Assembly (NCBI GenBank): GCA_002725475.1
Contig: PBPH01000104.1
Coordinates: forward strand, 1-20,021
Source of the DNA: Methanobacteriota archaeon
Lineage (GTDB): Archaea; Thermoplasmatota; Poseidoniia; Poseidoniales; Thalassarchaeaceae
Direction: 5' to 3'
DNA: 20,021 nucleotides
Program-made: the position numbers and the translations under genes
Shown: positions 1-7,128 of the stretch, piece by piece
Numbering within the stretch: position 1 is the stretch's first letter
Layout of the letters: each line of letters opens with the position of its first letter
The notes under the pieces: model-generated
Database searches by the model: none
What the model was told of the DNA's origin: nothing
Seen by the model: only the letters and a program-made list of their open reading frames with translations

Positions 1-1886
1 CCTGAAATCATTACAAGTAGTAACATTAGGAAGGTTGCAACCTGTATAGAGGCAAAGTCTGTAATTCCATCAGAAATGAAAGGTGAGGCACCCCCTCCGC
101 CAACCCACCATCCCATCATCAGGATAACAAGATGGCCTCCACCTCGGTAGGCCAAGTTAATCATCGAATTTGCTCGACCTAATTGTGGAATACTTTCAGC
201 CATCATAGCAGCTACGGCCTGCTCAGAGAAAAGACGGGGCACCAGAGCCAAAAGCAATACAGCTACCCAAAGCCATGGTTGGCTTCCTACATCAATCAAC
301 ACAAGTGGCATCAATAATGCTAGGTGACCCATTGTACCGTAAAGCATCCAACTCCTACGGCGACCCCATGGTAGGGCCTGCATTCGATCTACTGGCTGAG
401 CCCATAGAGGTCGAAGGAAAAACGGAATTTGAACAACCATGAACATTGCAGCAACGGTATACTTGTCCAATCCAAACTCAGCCATTCCAAGGGTTCTGCC
501 CCAATATCCAAGGAAGGCGAAAGGCATGGAAAAACCAAGATAAAAGAGTACAAACCAAATATCTCTAAATCTATCATCTTCACCAATATCTCTCCTACCA
601 AGAGCGCCCTTTTCCTTATCTTTTGACATCATAGGTGCTGCAAATAAAAATATCAAGATTGTGATGGTTATTGCCAAAATCACTAATGAAATTGAACCTA
701 TGGATAAACCACCTGAAGAGAAACTTTGTACTTGAATTTCATCTATAGTGCCATTTGGATTCCAGTCCCACCAAGCATGTAATGCTACGATATCAAGCCC
801 CGTTTGTAAACCATCTTCGACATTTGTTCGACCACCGGCCATAGTATTGAGAGTAGTAACAGAATCAGTTTGGGCATGTTTAGGAGTTTGCTCACAAGTG
901 TCGCCTTCCTCGAAAATATACTGATGCTGTCCTCTAATCCAAGTAGCGGTGTGTCCAGCCATAATGAAATTGTAATGATCTGAATTTCCCTTTACATCAT
1001 CAATAACGCTGACCCATGGCTCTGGATGACTCAGATTTTCATTGATGTTTTTCAAATGCTGCTGAAACCATTCTGCATTGGACTGCATTTCCTCAGTGAC
1101 CTCAAGCCCCCTATCTTCATAGTATGACCAATCATCAACAGGTGAAGTGAACTGGTATAATGTCCAATAATCCTCATCACAACCACTTGCCTGACTTGCA
1201 GCAAGGGTTGTGACAGGCCAGTTTAGAGCGAACATATCCAAATTGACATATGTGACATTTGTTCCGTTTGGAATCTGCTCCTCAACAAAATGAAGACTAC
1301 CTTTACCTCCACCCTCTGATGAACCAGAGCCTTGCCATTCTTCATAATCCCACCAACCTAATTTCCAAGTGTGAGTTGGAGTTCCGTTCCATTCTGAAAA
1401 TGTACGAGCCAATTCAAGAAGCGCACCACTACCAGTTCCATCATCATAAGCCCCCTGGCTAGTACAGGTTGGATATGTTGCCCCACCAACCACAGGTAGC
1501 GGGGGGGCATAGCATATCGCATCATGATGGGCACCTACAACATACCAATCATCTTCTAGAGTTCCGTTAATTGTAACTACTACATTCTGACAATTAGCAC
1601 ACTCATCAGTAGAAAAATTTTGTAATTCTACTTCATAACCCATGTCTTCAAGTTCATCTGCAATCCAATTTCTAGCGTTTTCATTTGCAGTTGTATCGAT
1701 TTTACGATAGCCAAATTGAGTCATTGTGACCATGTGATCATAAGCTGTAGAACCCTCTGGCCACGCATCTGGCATCGCATCATTAACCCCGTCCAAATTG
1801 GTTGGAGTGGCAATCGTAGCAATCGACAGAAGCGATAGAGATAGGAGGACAACGAGCAAAGTTACCGACCGGCAGCGCTCAACCAT
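1..1886 (-). CDS. M28 metallopeptidase fused to an MFS-type transporter domain (3' end beyond window)
   Basis: My own reverse-strand translation from ATG at 1886 gives 628 codons without a stop, running off the left edge. Residues 7-26 form a signal peptide or anchor. Residues about 45-375 are an M28 (aminopeptidase Y/Q-like) domain with all five expected zinc ligands: H120 in GAHHDA, D148 in GAYDDGTGSG, E183 in YEEWQGSG (E182 as catalytic base), D217 in VNLDM and H337 in KHAQTDS. A hydrophobic span follows at about 395-417, then a short charged linker and at least five more hydrophobic spans between 443 and 628. Between the second and third spans, RPLWAQPVDR...WGRRR (about 492-511) resembles the MFS loop 2-3 motif. 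It likely cleaves N-terminal residues outside the cell, and the membrane part may take up products. The peptidase call is firm. The transporter call is weaker because only half of the domain is visible. It is divergent from the lactonase gene at 1985. Confidence 0.82.
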   Translation of the reverse strand, partial: MVERCRSVTLLVVLLSLSLLSIATIATPTNLDGVNDAMPDAWPEGSTAYDHMVTMTQFGYRKIDTTANENARNWIADELEDMGYEVELQNFSTDECANCQNVVVTINGTLEDDWYVVGAHHDAICYAPPLPVVGGATYPTCTSQGAYDDGTGSGALLELARTFSEWNGTPTHTWKLGWWDYEEWQGSGSSEGGGKGSLHFVEEQIPNGTNVTYVNLDMFALNWPVTTLAASQASGCDEDYWTLYQFTSPVDDWSYYEDRGLEVTEEMQSNAEWFQQHLKNINENLSHPEPWVSVIDDVKGNSDHYNFIMAGHTATWIRGQHQYIFEEGDTCEQTPKHAQTDSVTTLNTMAGGRTNVEDGLQTGLDIVALHAWWDWNPNGTIDEIQVQSFSSGGLSIGSISLVILAITITILIFLFAAPMMSKDKEKGALGRRDIGEDDRFRDIWFVLFYLGFSMPFAFLGYWGRTLGMAEFGLDKYTVAAMFMVVQIPFFLRPLWAQPVDRMQALPWGRRRSWMLYGTMGHLALLMPLVLIDVGSQPWLWVAVLLLALVPRLFSEQAVAAMMAESIPQLGRANSMINLAYRGGGHLVILMMGWWVGGGGASPFISDGITDFASIQVATFLMLLLVMIS

Positions 1887-1984
1887 CAAACCTGACACAG
1901 AGAGTGCTAACTTGAGGCTTTACCTCAGATGATGCATAGCATCATCTCATAAAGACTGACTAAAAAAGAGGGAATCACTCATCT
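1887..1984. promoter_or_regulatory. Divergent intergenic region between M28-MFS and lactonase genes
   Basis: This 98-base gap separates two divergent genes and must carry both promoters. On the plus strand an A-rich TATA-like stretch lies at about 1959-1967, and GAGGGA at 1968-1973 is a possible ribosome binding site 11 bases before the ATG at 1985. On the minus strand, CTCATAAAG read on plus at about 1946-1954 gives a weak TATA-like element. Two inverted repeats lie between them: TGAGG/CCTCA at 1913-1917 and 1923-1927, and a longer one at 1927-1947. Confidence 0.5.
1927..1947. promoter_or_regulatory. Perfect 9-bp inverted repeat, candidate operator
   Basis: AGATGATGC, a 3-base spacer ATA, then GCATCATCT form a perfect inverted repeat in the middle of a divergent promoter region. 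Its place and symmetry fit a binding site for a dimeric regulator controlling both flanking genes. A short transcript hairpin is the alternative. No regulator gene lies in this window, so the link is inference. Confidence 0.5.
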
Positions 1985-2884
1985 ATGAGATTATACGCGG
2001 ACTGTTATATGGGACAAGATTGGGTTGTCCCAGATGAAAGGACTTCGCCCTACATGAAAGGCGAAGAACTTCGCCTTACAATTGAAAATACAAATCTTCT
2101 CAGAGGTGAAACTGGAATCTGTTGGCTAACTCAGGCATCTTGGTTGGTAAAGTTTAGAAATTGTACAATTCTTATTGATCCTTGGTGGCGTGATTTAGAT
2201 GCAGGAGATCGTTGGGGCAAGTTGCTAGGAGAGTTTCCACTTTCTCCTGATGAGTTCCCTCCAATCGATTACATATTCTGCACTCATTGGCACGATGATC
2301 ACATTTGCCCTACATCACTACCCCTTCTAGCAAAACAATTCCCCTCCGCAAAATTCATCGTACCATTAAGAAGTAGTCAAATGCTCATTGATATGGGAAT
2401 TTCAAAGGGTAGAATTCGTGCAATGCGTGGCAATGATTCAGGCCAATTGAATGGTGGTTTATCCTTCGTATCAATACCAGCAGCGCACGAAGAGTTGGAT
2501 GTTGATGATATAGGATCTCATCTCTATCTTGGATACATAATTCGTTGTGATGGCAACACACTTTTCCATATGGGCGATAGCCGACCATATCCCGGCTGGG
2601 AAGAAAATATTGAGAAAGCGACCAAGTTACTAAATGATGAAAAAGATGGCTCGTCAGTCATCGATATTGCATTTCTTTGTATCAATGGAAATGATAACTT
2701 GAGACATGATGAAGCTGTCGATTTAGCAGAAAAAATGGATTTTGGACTTTCCATTCCAATGCATTATGGGATGGATCCGGGAAATACAGTCGATCCGCAA
2801 ATTTTCGTTGATGAGATAGATTCTAGGGGTAGTGAGATTCAATATCTGGTTGCGAATCCCGGGGAATTTTTTGTTGTTGAGTAA
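1985..2884 (+). CDS. UlaG-like metallo-beta-lactamase-fold hydrolase (sugar lactonase type)
   Basis: A 299-residue soluble protein with no signal peptide. The metal site is complete: HWHDDH at 101-106 (H101, H103, D105, H106), H168 in the AAHEE segment, D198 in HMGDS and H260 in IPMHYG. The order and wording of the segments, including TQASW near 49-53, LIDPWW near 63-68, the FHMGDS strand and the late IDIAFL...IPMHYG stretch, follow UlaG, the L-ascorbate-6-phosphate lactonase of enterobacteria, better than generic beta-lactamase-fold proteins. UlaG enzymes use Mn or Zn to open a sugar-acid lactone. Beside glucuronate genes, an aldono- or aldarolactone, possibly phosphorylated, is a reasonable substrate guess. 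The stop codon abuts the stop of the convergent nucleotidyltransferase gene with no spacer. The family is likely; the substrate is unknown. Confidence 0.8.
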   Translation: MRLYADCYMGQDWVVPDERTSPYMKGEELRLTIENTNLLRGETGICWLTQASWLVKFRNCTILIDPWWRDLDAGDRWGKLLGEFPLSPDEFPPIDYIFCTHWHDDHICPTSLPLLAKQFPSAKFIVPLRSSQMLIDMGISKGRIRAMRGNDSGQLNGGLSFVSIPAAHEELDVDDIGSHLYLGYIIRCDGNTLFHMGDSRPYPGWEENIEKATKLLNDEKDGSSVIDIAFLCINGNDNLRHDEAVDLAEKMDFGLSIPMHYGMDPGNTVDPQIFVDEIDSRGSEIQYLVANPGEFFVVE

Positions 2885-3637
2885 TCAAATTCGAGCACCC
2901 GAAGAATCGTAATTTTCTCTGGCATAAAGTAACCCATTAGGAATCCCCACATCTACATAATCAGCAATGATTTCAGCAGACAATAATTTATCCTGAATTG
3001 CCAATGATTGCAACATCTCTACATCATCATGTCCATTCTGAGTCCAAAATTCGTTCGTCAAAATCATCCTCCCAGTACATCTCCACTTGGGCGGTGATGT
3101 TAGAGGGAAGGTTGCATCCTTACGCTTTTCAAGAATACTATTTACAATACCATAACTATGATTCTCAGTATATGTTAATGAGCCAATTCTTCCAGTATCA
3201 GAAAGCATCTCCCCCCATGGAGATACAACTTTGACAATGCCAATAACGCATCTTTTAGTTTTATTATGGATTTTAATTAGTTCAGCAGCAGGACATGAAT
3301 CCCCAAAGAAAAGATTGTCGGGGTTCGCCACTAGCATCTCTTGACCACAAATAGGAATCGCCTGAATTATTGCATCTACCAACCCATTAGCCTCTTTTTG
3401 TTCTACGAAATGTATATCACCAGATTGCAAATAACCTGAATCCTGTAACCTTTGTTCTATTTCTGGCTTGTCTGGAGAAGTAACAATAACAATTCCTTCA
3501 ACTTCTGCTTCTCGTAATTCATCTATTGTACGATGAATCATAGTTACCCCATTTATCTCAATCAATTCCTTGCATCCATCAACGTGATGCTCGGTGATGC
3601 GGCTTCCTTTCCCTGCCGCAGGAATTACACCCCACAT
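2885..3637 (-). CDS. Sugar-1-phosphate nucleotidyltransferase (RmlA/GalU-like)
   Basis: A 250-residue protein that likely joins a nucleoside triphosphate to a sugar 1-phosphate, releasing pyrophosphate. It opens with the nucleotide-binding loop VIPAAGKGSR (4-13), followed by KELIEINGVTMI in place of the usual PKPL segment. NPDN near 105-108 carries the probable metal-binding Asp (D107), QKEANGLVDAI (80-90) matches the usual GtadAv region, and DVGIPNGLLYA near the C-terminus matches the closing DvGtpe motif. I chose ATG 3637 over the longer frame to 3733 because homology begins here and a good TATA box lies 44 bases upstream, inside the longer version. It is divergent from the glucuronokinase-like gene, so UDP-glucuronate is the likeliest product. 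It could also serve the second GHMP kinase at 7115-7999. Nucleotide and sugar specificity cannot be read from sequence alone. Confidence 0.82.
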   Translation of the reverse strand: MWGVIPAAGKGSRITEHHVDGCKELIEINGVTMIHRTIDELREAEVEGIVIVTSPDKPEIEQRLQDSGYLQSGDIHFVEQKEANGLVDAIIQAIPICGQEMLVANPDNLFFGDSCPAAELIKIHNKTKRCVIGIVKVVSPWGEMLSDTGRIGSLTYTENHSYGIVNSILEKRKDATFPLTSPPKWRCTGRMILTNEFWTQNGHDDVEMLQSLAIQDKLLSAEIIADYVDVGIPNGLLYARENYDSSGARI

Positions 3638-3745
3638 TGATTCTACGAGGGCACTTGTGATTGAAGCATTTGCCCTTCCACATTTATAGTTGAAAAATTG
3701 TATTTGGGGAATTAATTCATTTGCGATAACCATTGAGCAACCCTC
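3638..3745. promoter_or_regulatory. Divergent promoter between nucleotidyltransferase and glucuronokinase genes
   Basis: On the minus strand, ACTATAAATG at 3690-3681 is a strong archaeal-type TATA box. Transcription starting about 25 bases later (near 3659) would give a short leader before ATG 3637. On the plus strand AATTAATTC at about 3710-3718 is a weaker TATA-like element in front of the GTG start at 3746. The head-to-head layout suggests that both genes are controlled together. Confidence 0.55.
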
Positions 3746-4681
3746 GTGGCGACCAACATCTCCTGCTCCATCCCTGCCCGCATTGGCCTGCTAGGAAACC
3801 CTTCGGACGGATATTTTGGAGAGTGCATTTCACTTCCTGTTTGGAATTGGAACGCAACGGTTACATTATCTGAAAATGATTGTATATCACTACCCTCAGA
3901 TAAGGGCTTGATTAGGATAATGGAACCAACTTTGCGAGTATTTGAGAAGCGCTTTAATCAAACTAGCAAACCATTCAATTCAATTGTGGAAACAAATATT
4001 CCTAGGCAAGTTGGATTAGCTGGCTCATCTGCTATTGAAACTGCATTTATGCTTGCATTGATGGCGTATAACAAAATTCCAGTAAATACCCTAGAACCGA
4101 GACAACTAGCAGAACTTGTTTTGAAAGTTGAAACTGAAGAATTGGGGATTGTTGCAGGACTGCAAGATAGGTTACCGCAAGCATATGGATGCATGCTCCA
4201 TATGGATTTCAACGAACATCTGATGAAAGGAAGAGGTTACGGAGAATATTCGGAATTGGAGGCCTCTTTGTTACCCCCTCTATGGCTAGCTCATGCACCC
4301 ATGGGCAAAGATTCAGGAGAAACACACTCAGACCTACCAAAAAGATGGGCGGAAAGGGAAGAGGGAATGGTCACAATCATTGAACACCTAGCAGAGTGTG
4401 CAAGGGGTGGTAGATTATCAATCGAGAATGGGGACACTTCTGAACTTGCTAGTTTTATCGATACCAACTTTGATTTGCGTAGAGATTTGTTTGGAGACCA
4501 TGCTCTTGGACAGACCCTTGAAGCCGTGATGCTAGCGAGATCTCTAGGTTCATGTGCAAAACAAACTGGTTCCGGGGGAGCAATCTTTGGAATTATCTCT
4601 GGAGACAATTTCTGCGAGAAAGCTGCAACCGCATTTTCAGAAATTGGTTGGGAATTCCATGCCGAGTTAGAGGTGAGTTAA
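3746..4681 (+). CDS. Glucuronokinase-like GHMP kinase
   Basis: A 311-residue GHMP kinase that probably phosphorylates D-glucuronate at C1 with ATP (EC 2.7.1.43-like). It closely follows the plant glucuronokinase pattern: ARIGLLGNPSDGYFG at 11-25, the ATP loop NIPRQVGLAGSSAI at 84-97, ELGIVAGLQDR at 132-142 with probable catalytic D141, YGCMLHMDF at 147-155, SLLPPLWL at 174-181, NFDLRR at 241-246, and the C-terminal TGSGGAIFGI at 274-283. These segments, especially GNPSD and GIVAGLQDR, separate it from galactokinase or mevalonate kinase. The start is GTG, fixed by homology from residue 8. Its stop overlaps the next ATG in TAATG, so translation with the GH67-like gene is coupled. Glucuronate release, glucuronate kinase and nucleotidyltransferase genes lie side by side. 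A close relative using another uronate or hexose is possible. Confidence 0.85.
   Translation: MATNISCSIPARIGLLGNPSDGYFGECISLPVWNWNATVTLSENDCISLPSDKGLIRIMEPTLRVFEKRFNQTSKPFNSIVETNIPRQVGLAGSSAIETAFMLALMAYNKIPVNTLEPRQLAELVLKVETEELGIVAGLQDRLPQAYGCMLHMDFNEHLMKGRGYGEYSELEASLLPPLWLAHAPMGKDSGETHSDLPKRWAEREEGMVTIIEHLAECARGGRLSIENGDTSELASFIDTNFDLRRDLFGDHALGQTLEAVMLARSLGSCAKQTGSGGAIFGIISGDNFCEKAATAFSEIGWEFHAELEVS
4670..4677 (+). promoter_or_regulatory. Ribosome binding site for the GH67-like gene
   Basis: GAGGTGAG lies just before the TAATG stop/start overlap at 4679-4683. It supports ATG 4681 as the start, rather than the open frame that continues 129 bases further upstream inside the kinase gene. Confidence 0.6.
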
Positions 4682-6186
4682 TGACTGAAAGGATGATAAT
4701 TGCATATGTTCATGACCCGCCATCTAAGCAATCAATAGATACTAGGTGGAGAGAGCCTGACTTCTTGGTTGAACAAGGATTTACGGATTTGGTTATAGCA
4801 GATCAAATAACTGGTTGTTGCAGTCTAGTAATGGAAGAGGCTGATGGAAAAATAAGTGAAGATAACCTAGATGAAATTCATCAAAGGCTTCAGAATACGA
4901 TTAATTGTGGAATGAATGCTTGGGTAATGGAAGACCTATTTACACTATCAAAAGAAGCGGTGAAAACCACAAAAGGGTGCCCACATGATGAGCAAACTTG
5001 GCAAGCAATGAGTGCAAATTTGCAGGCACTGTTTGATAGATTACCAGATTTGAAGGGCATAATTTTTCGATTTGGTGAAACATTTGAAACTGAACCCTGG
5101 GCTAGTAGAATAGACCCCTTTTCATGTCAATGTGAAATCTGTAATCGACTCGGAAGAATTGGTGGGTTGCAACGAATCATTTCAGAACTAGAAGAGTTGG
5201 TATGTGAGCAATTGGGAATGTATTGTGTGATTAGAATGTGGGATTTAGGAGATAATGGATTCCACAGCGATTCTGAACAACAATCATCTGCTTTAGCCAA
5301 TTATAATGAAAATTCGAGATTAGTAGTATCAGTTAAGCACACAGCGTCAGACTATTGGAGATTCCAACCATGGAATGATTCGATATCACTTGATGGCCCA
5401 AAACGATTAATCGAGTTCCAATGCGAACGTGAGTACGAATTCCTTGGGCTTGTTCCAAATTGGCTAGGAAACCATTGGGCTACTGGATTTCCTGAGGTTG
5501 ATGCACCGAAATCGGCTGGATTGGCAAATTCTCAGCCCCCAAACTGGGCTGGATCATACATCATTCCACGAGGGGGTGGTTGGTCTGAAGATGTTGCCAG
5601 CGATGATTTCTGGTCGGCAATAAATTCAGATGCAATTGTTGCGCTAACAATAAATCCAGAAAGAAATGCAGAAGATATTTTGGATTCCTTTCTTGAAAGA
5701 CAGGGGTTCGATGAAAAGGAAAGTAGAGCCTCATTTGCTACATTAATTCAAATGAGTAGTGACTTGGTATTACATCTACGTTATCTACCAACCTTCCAAG
5801 ATTTATCTAACCAAATTTGGATGCCTAGCAACAATTGGTTTAGAGATGATACCTTTGTACCAGGGGCGTGCGCCGAAATTGCCAATCTAGTTTCTAATGA
5901 GGGAAAAGACGACAAATTTAGAGATGAACGGGAATTTGCTTCAATCATTGCTCGGACGCAATTAACTAGAGCACAAGCGCTATTCGATGGTGGCCGATTT
6001 ACAAATCATCCAAAGGCAAGATTCATTCTAGATTCTTATCAATGGGCAACTAGATTTGCTGAATTAAGCGAATCAATGTGGGATGATTTGCTTTCTTCAA
6101 CGCCGCTCAATAGAGAGGAAGCGAAGGCAATAATTGAATCTCGATTGTCATTAAATCCACTACCGCCTCTAAGGTGTTTAGATTGA
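4681..6186 (+). CDS. Compact GH67-like alpha-glucuronidase
   Basis: A 501-residue cytoplasmic-type protein with no signal peptide. The stretch at about 120-265 aligns by eye with the catalytic barrel of GH67 alpha-glucuronidases. LKGIIFRFGETFE (124-136) sits where GH67 has its acid-catalyst segment (E133 candidate), VIRMW (183-187) matches the VMWRAF strand, VSVKHTASDYWRFQP (216-230) matches the VQVKNGPxDFQP strand (D224), and IEFQCEREYEFLG (244-256) matches MEFQxTQEYLG (E251). D224 and E251 are 27 residues apart; from memory the GH67 catalytic pair is 28 apart. CQCEIC at 149-154 is a CxCxxC knot. GH67 enzymes are usually about 670-730 residues with an N-terminal domain that is missing here. 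It would free glucuronate from oligosaccharides for the kinase encoded just upstream. A distant, undescribed GH clan member is the alternative. Confidence 0.68.
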   Translation: MTERMIIAYVHDPPSKQSIDTRWREPDFLVEQGFTDLVIADQITGCCSLVMEEADGKISEDNLDEIHQRLQNTINCGMNAWVMEDLFTLSKEAVKTTKGCPHDEQTWQAMSANLQALFDRLPDLKGIIFRFGETFETEPWASRIDPFSCQCEICNRLGRIGGLQRIISELEELVCEQLGMYCVIRMWDLGDNGFHSDSEQQSSALANYNENSRLVVSVKHTASDYWRFQPWNDSISLDGPKRLIEFQCEREYEFLGLVPNWLGNHWATGFPEVDAPKSAGLANSQPPNWAGSYIIPRGGGWSEDVASDDFWSAINSDAIVALTINPERNAEDILDSFLERQGFDEKESRASFATLIQMSSDLVLHLRYLPTFQDLSNQIWMPSNNWFRDDTFVPGACAEIANLVSNEGKDDKFRDEREFASIIARTQLTRAQALFDGGRFTNHPKARFILDSYQWATRFAELSESMWDDLLSSTPLNREEAKAIIESRLSLNPLPPLRCLD

Positions 6187-6192
6187 GAAGCA

Positions 6193-7128
6193 ATGCGCAT
6201 CGCTATGAGTGAGTGGCCTCTCGGGCAATATATGGAGAAGGCGCTTTTTCATCGACTTTGGATGGAATTGGACTTTGATGACCACCCATATCCTGGGAGC
6301 CATTCTCCAATGCCTCAAGGCGAATTGAAAATGACGACTCATGAGGGTGCGATAACAATAGGTGATGATAGAATTACATTCCGTCTTGGAAAAGGCGAAG
6401 ATGGAGAAGATAGCATTCACCGTTGGACCTCGGAACCAACAAAAATGAATGATGGCCCTGAAAGAATGGGTGAGCACAGATGGTCACTTTCCCCCAAGGA
6501 TTTCGGTTTAACTTTGAGTGCTTTTATCGCTGTAAAAATAGGGCCACCAGAAGCTTCTCGGGGCACTTCGATTCTCAATGAGAGGATGTTGCTTGGAGAA
6601 CTTCGTAATGCCTTAGCCCCACATCTCAAGAGCTGGACATGGCACCTTGAAGTTGACAACAAAACAGACCGTTTCGGTTGGTACGTTAGAGCGCCAGAAG
6701 AATGGGATAGTCTCTTTACAATCTTTGTAGGTCTCGGTTGGAATCCCGAATATCCAGAAAATAAACGTGGATTCTTGCTTTTTGAGAGGGCTCCGCCTGG
6801 GGAATTAGACCGCCCTGATGAGGAAGAGGCAAACCGTCTTGATTCTCTACGCACAGTGGCATTATGCAATGACCAGCGTGGCGCACTAACAAAGATGACA
6901 AACGAACCCGAGTGGGCCCATGTATCTACTCCACATCACATTGAGGATCTGCCTGGCGATGTTCAATTGTGGCCCCCAAGTATGGGGCGATGGCCCTTGT
7001 TGGTTGCTCGTCAAGAAGAGATTACCACTAGCCTAGAAACTGCTGCATGGGCCGCTACTATTGTTGAATCATTAGAACCGGCAATCTCGACATTATCGGC
7101 AAAAATCGAGAAACTTAACTGGAAGTAA
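6193..7128 (+). CDS. Protein of unknown function
   Basis: A 311-residue soluble protein that I do not recognise. It has no signal peptide, membrane span, Cys cluster or known catalytic motif. It is rich in Trp, Pro and acidic residues. LKSWTWHLEVDNKTDRFGWY near 144-163 reads like beta strands, and the C-terminal 40 residues look helical. The gene starts 6 bases after the GH67-like stop, with a weak GAGAAG just upstream, and is probably cotranscribed with the kinase and glycosidase. A second in-frame ATG lies at 6205. Its last 14 bases overlap the 3' end of the convergent GHMP kinase gene. Base use matches its neighbours, so recent transfer is not indicated. A role in uronate processing is only implied by position. 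Confidence 0.7.
   Translation: MRIAMSEWPLGQYMEKALFHRLWMELDFDDHPYPGSHSPMPQGELKMTTHEGAITIGDDRITFRLGKGEDGEDSIHRWTSEPTKMNDGPERMGEHRWSLSPKDFGLTLSAFIAVKIGPPEASRGTSILNERMLLGELRNALAPHLKSWTWHLEVDNKTDRFGWYVRAPEEWDSLFTIFVGLGWNPEYPENKRGFLLFERAPPGELDRPDEEEANRLDSLRTVALCNDQRGALTKMTNEPEWAHVSTPHHIEDLPGDVQLWPPSMGRWPLLVARQEEITTSLETAAWAATIVESLEPAISTLSAKIEKLNWK

Noticed and set aside
389..1462. Short open frames at 389-601, 429-626 and 1259-1462
   Set aside because: All lie within the continuous M28-MFS frame on the minus strand and show no motifs.
3638..3733. Longer N-terminus of the nucleotidyltransferase starting at 3733
   Set aside because: The extra 32 residues have no family likeness and a strong minus-strand TATA box lies inside them.
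4552..4680. Upstream extension of the GH67-like frame inside the kinase gene
   Set aside because: It is out-of-frame kinase sequence; the GAGGTGAG site and TAATG overlap mark ATG 4681 as the start.
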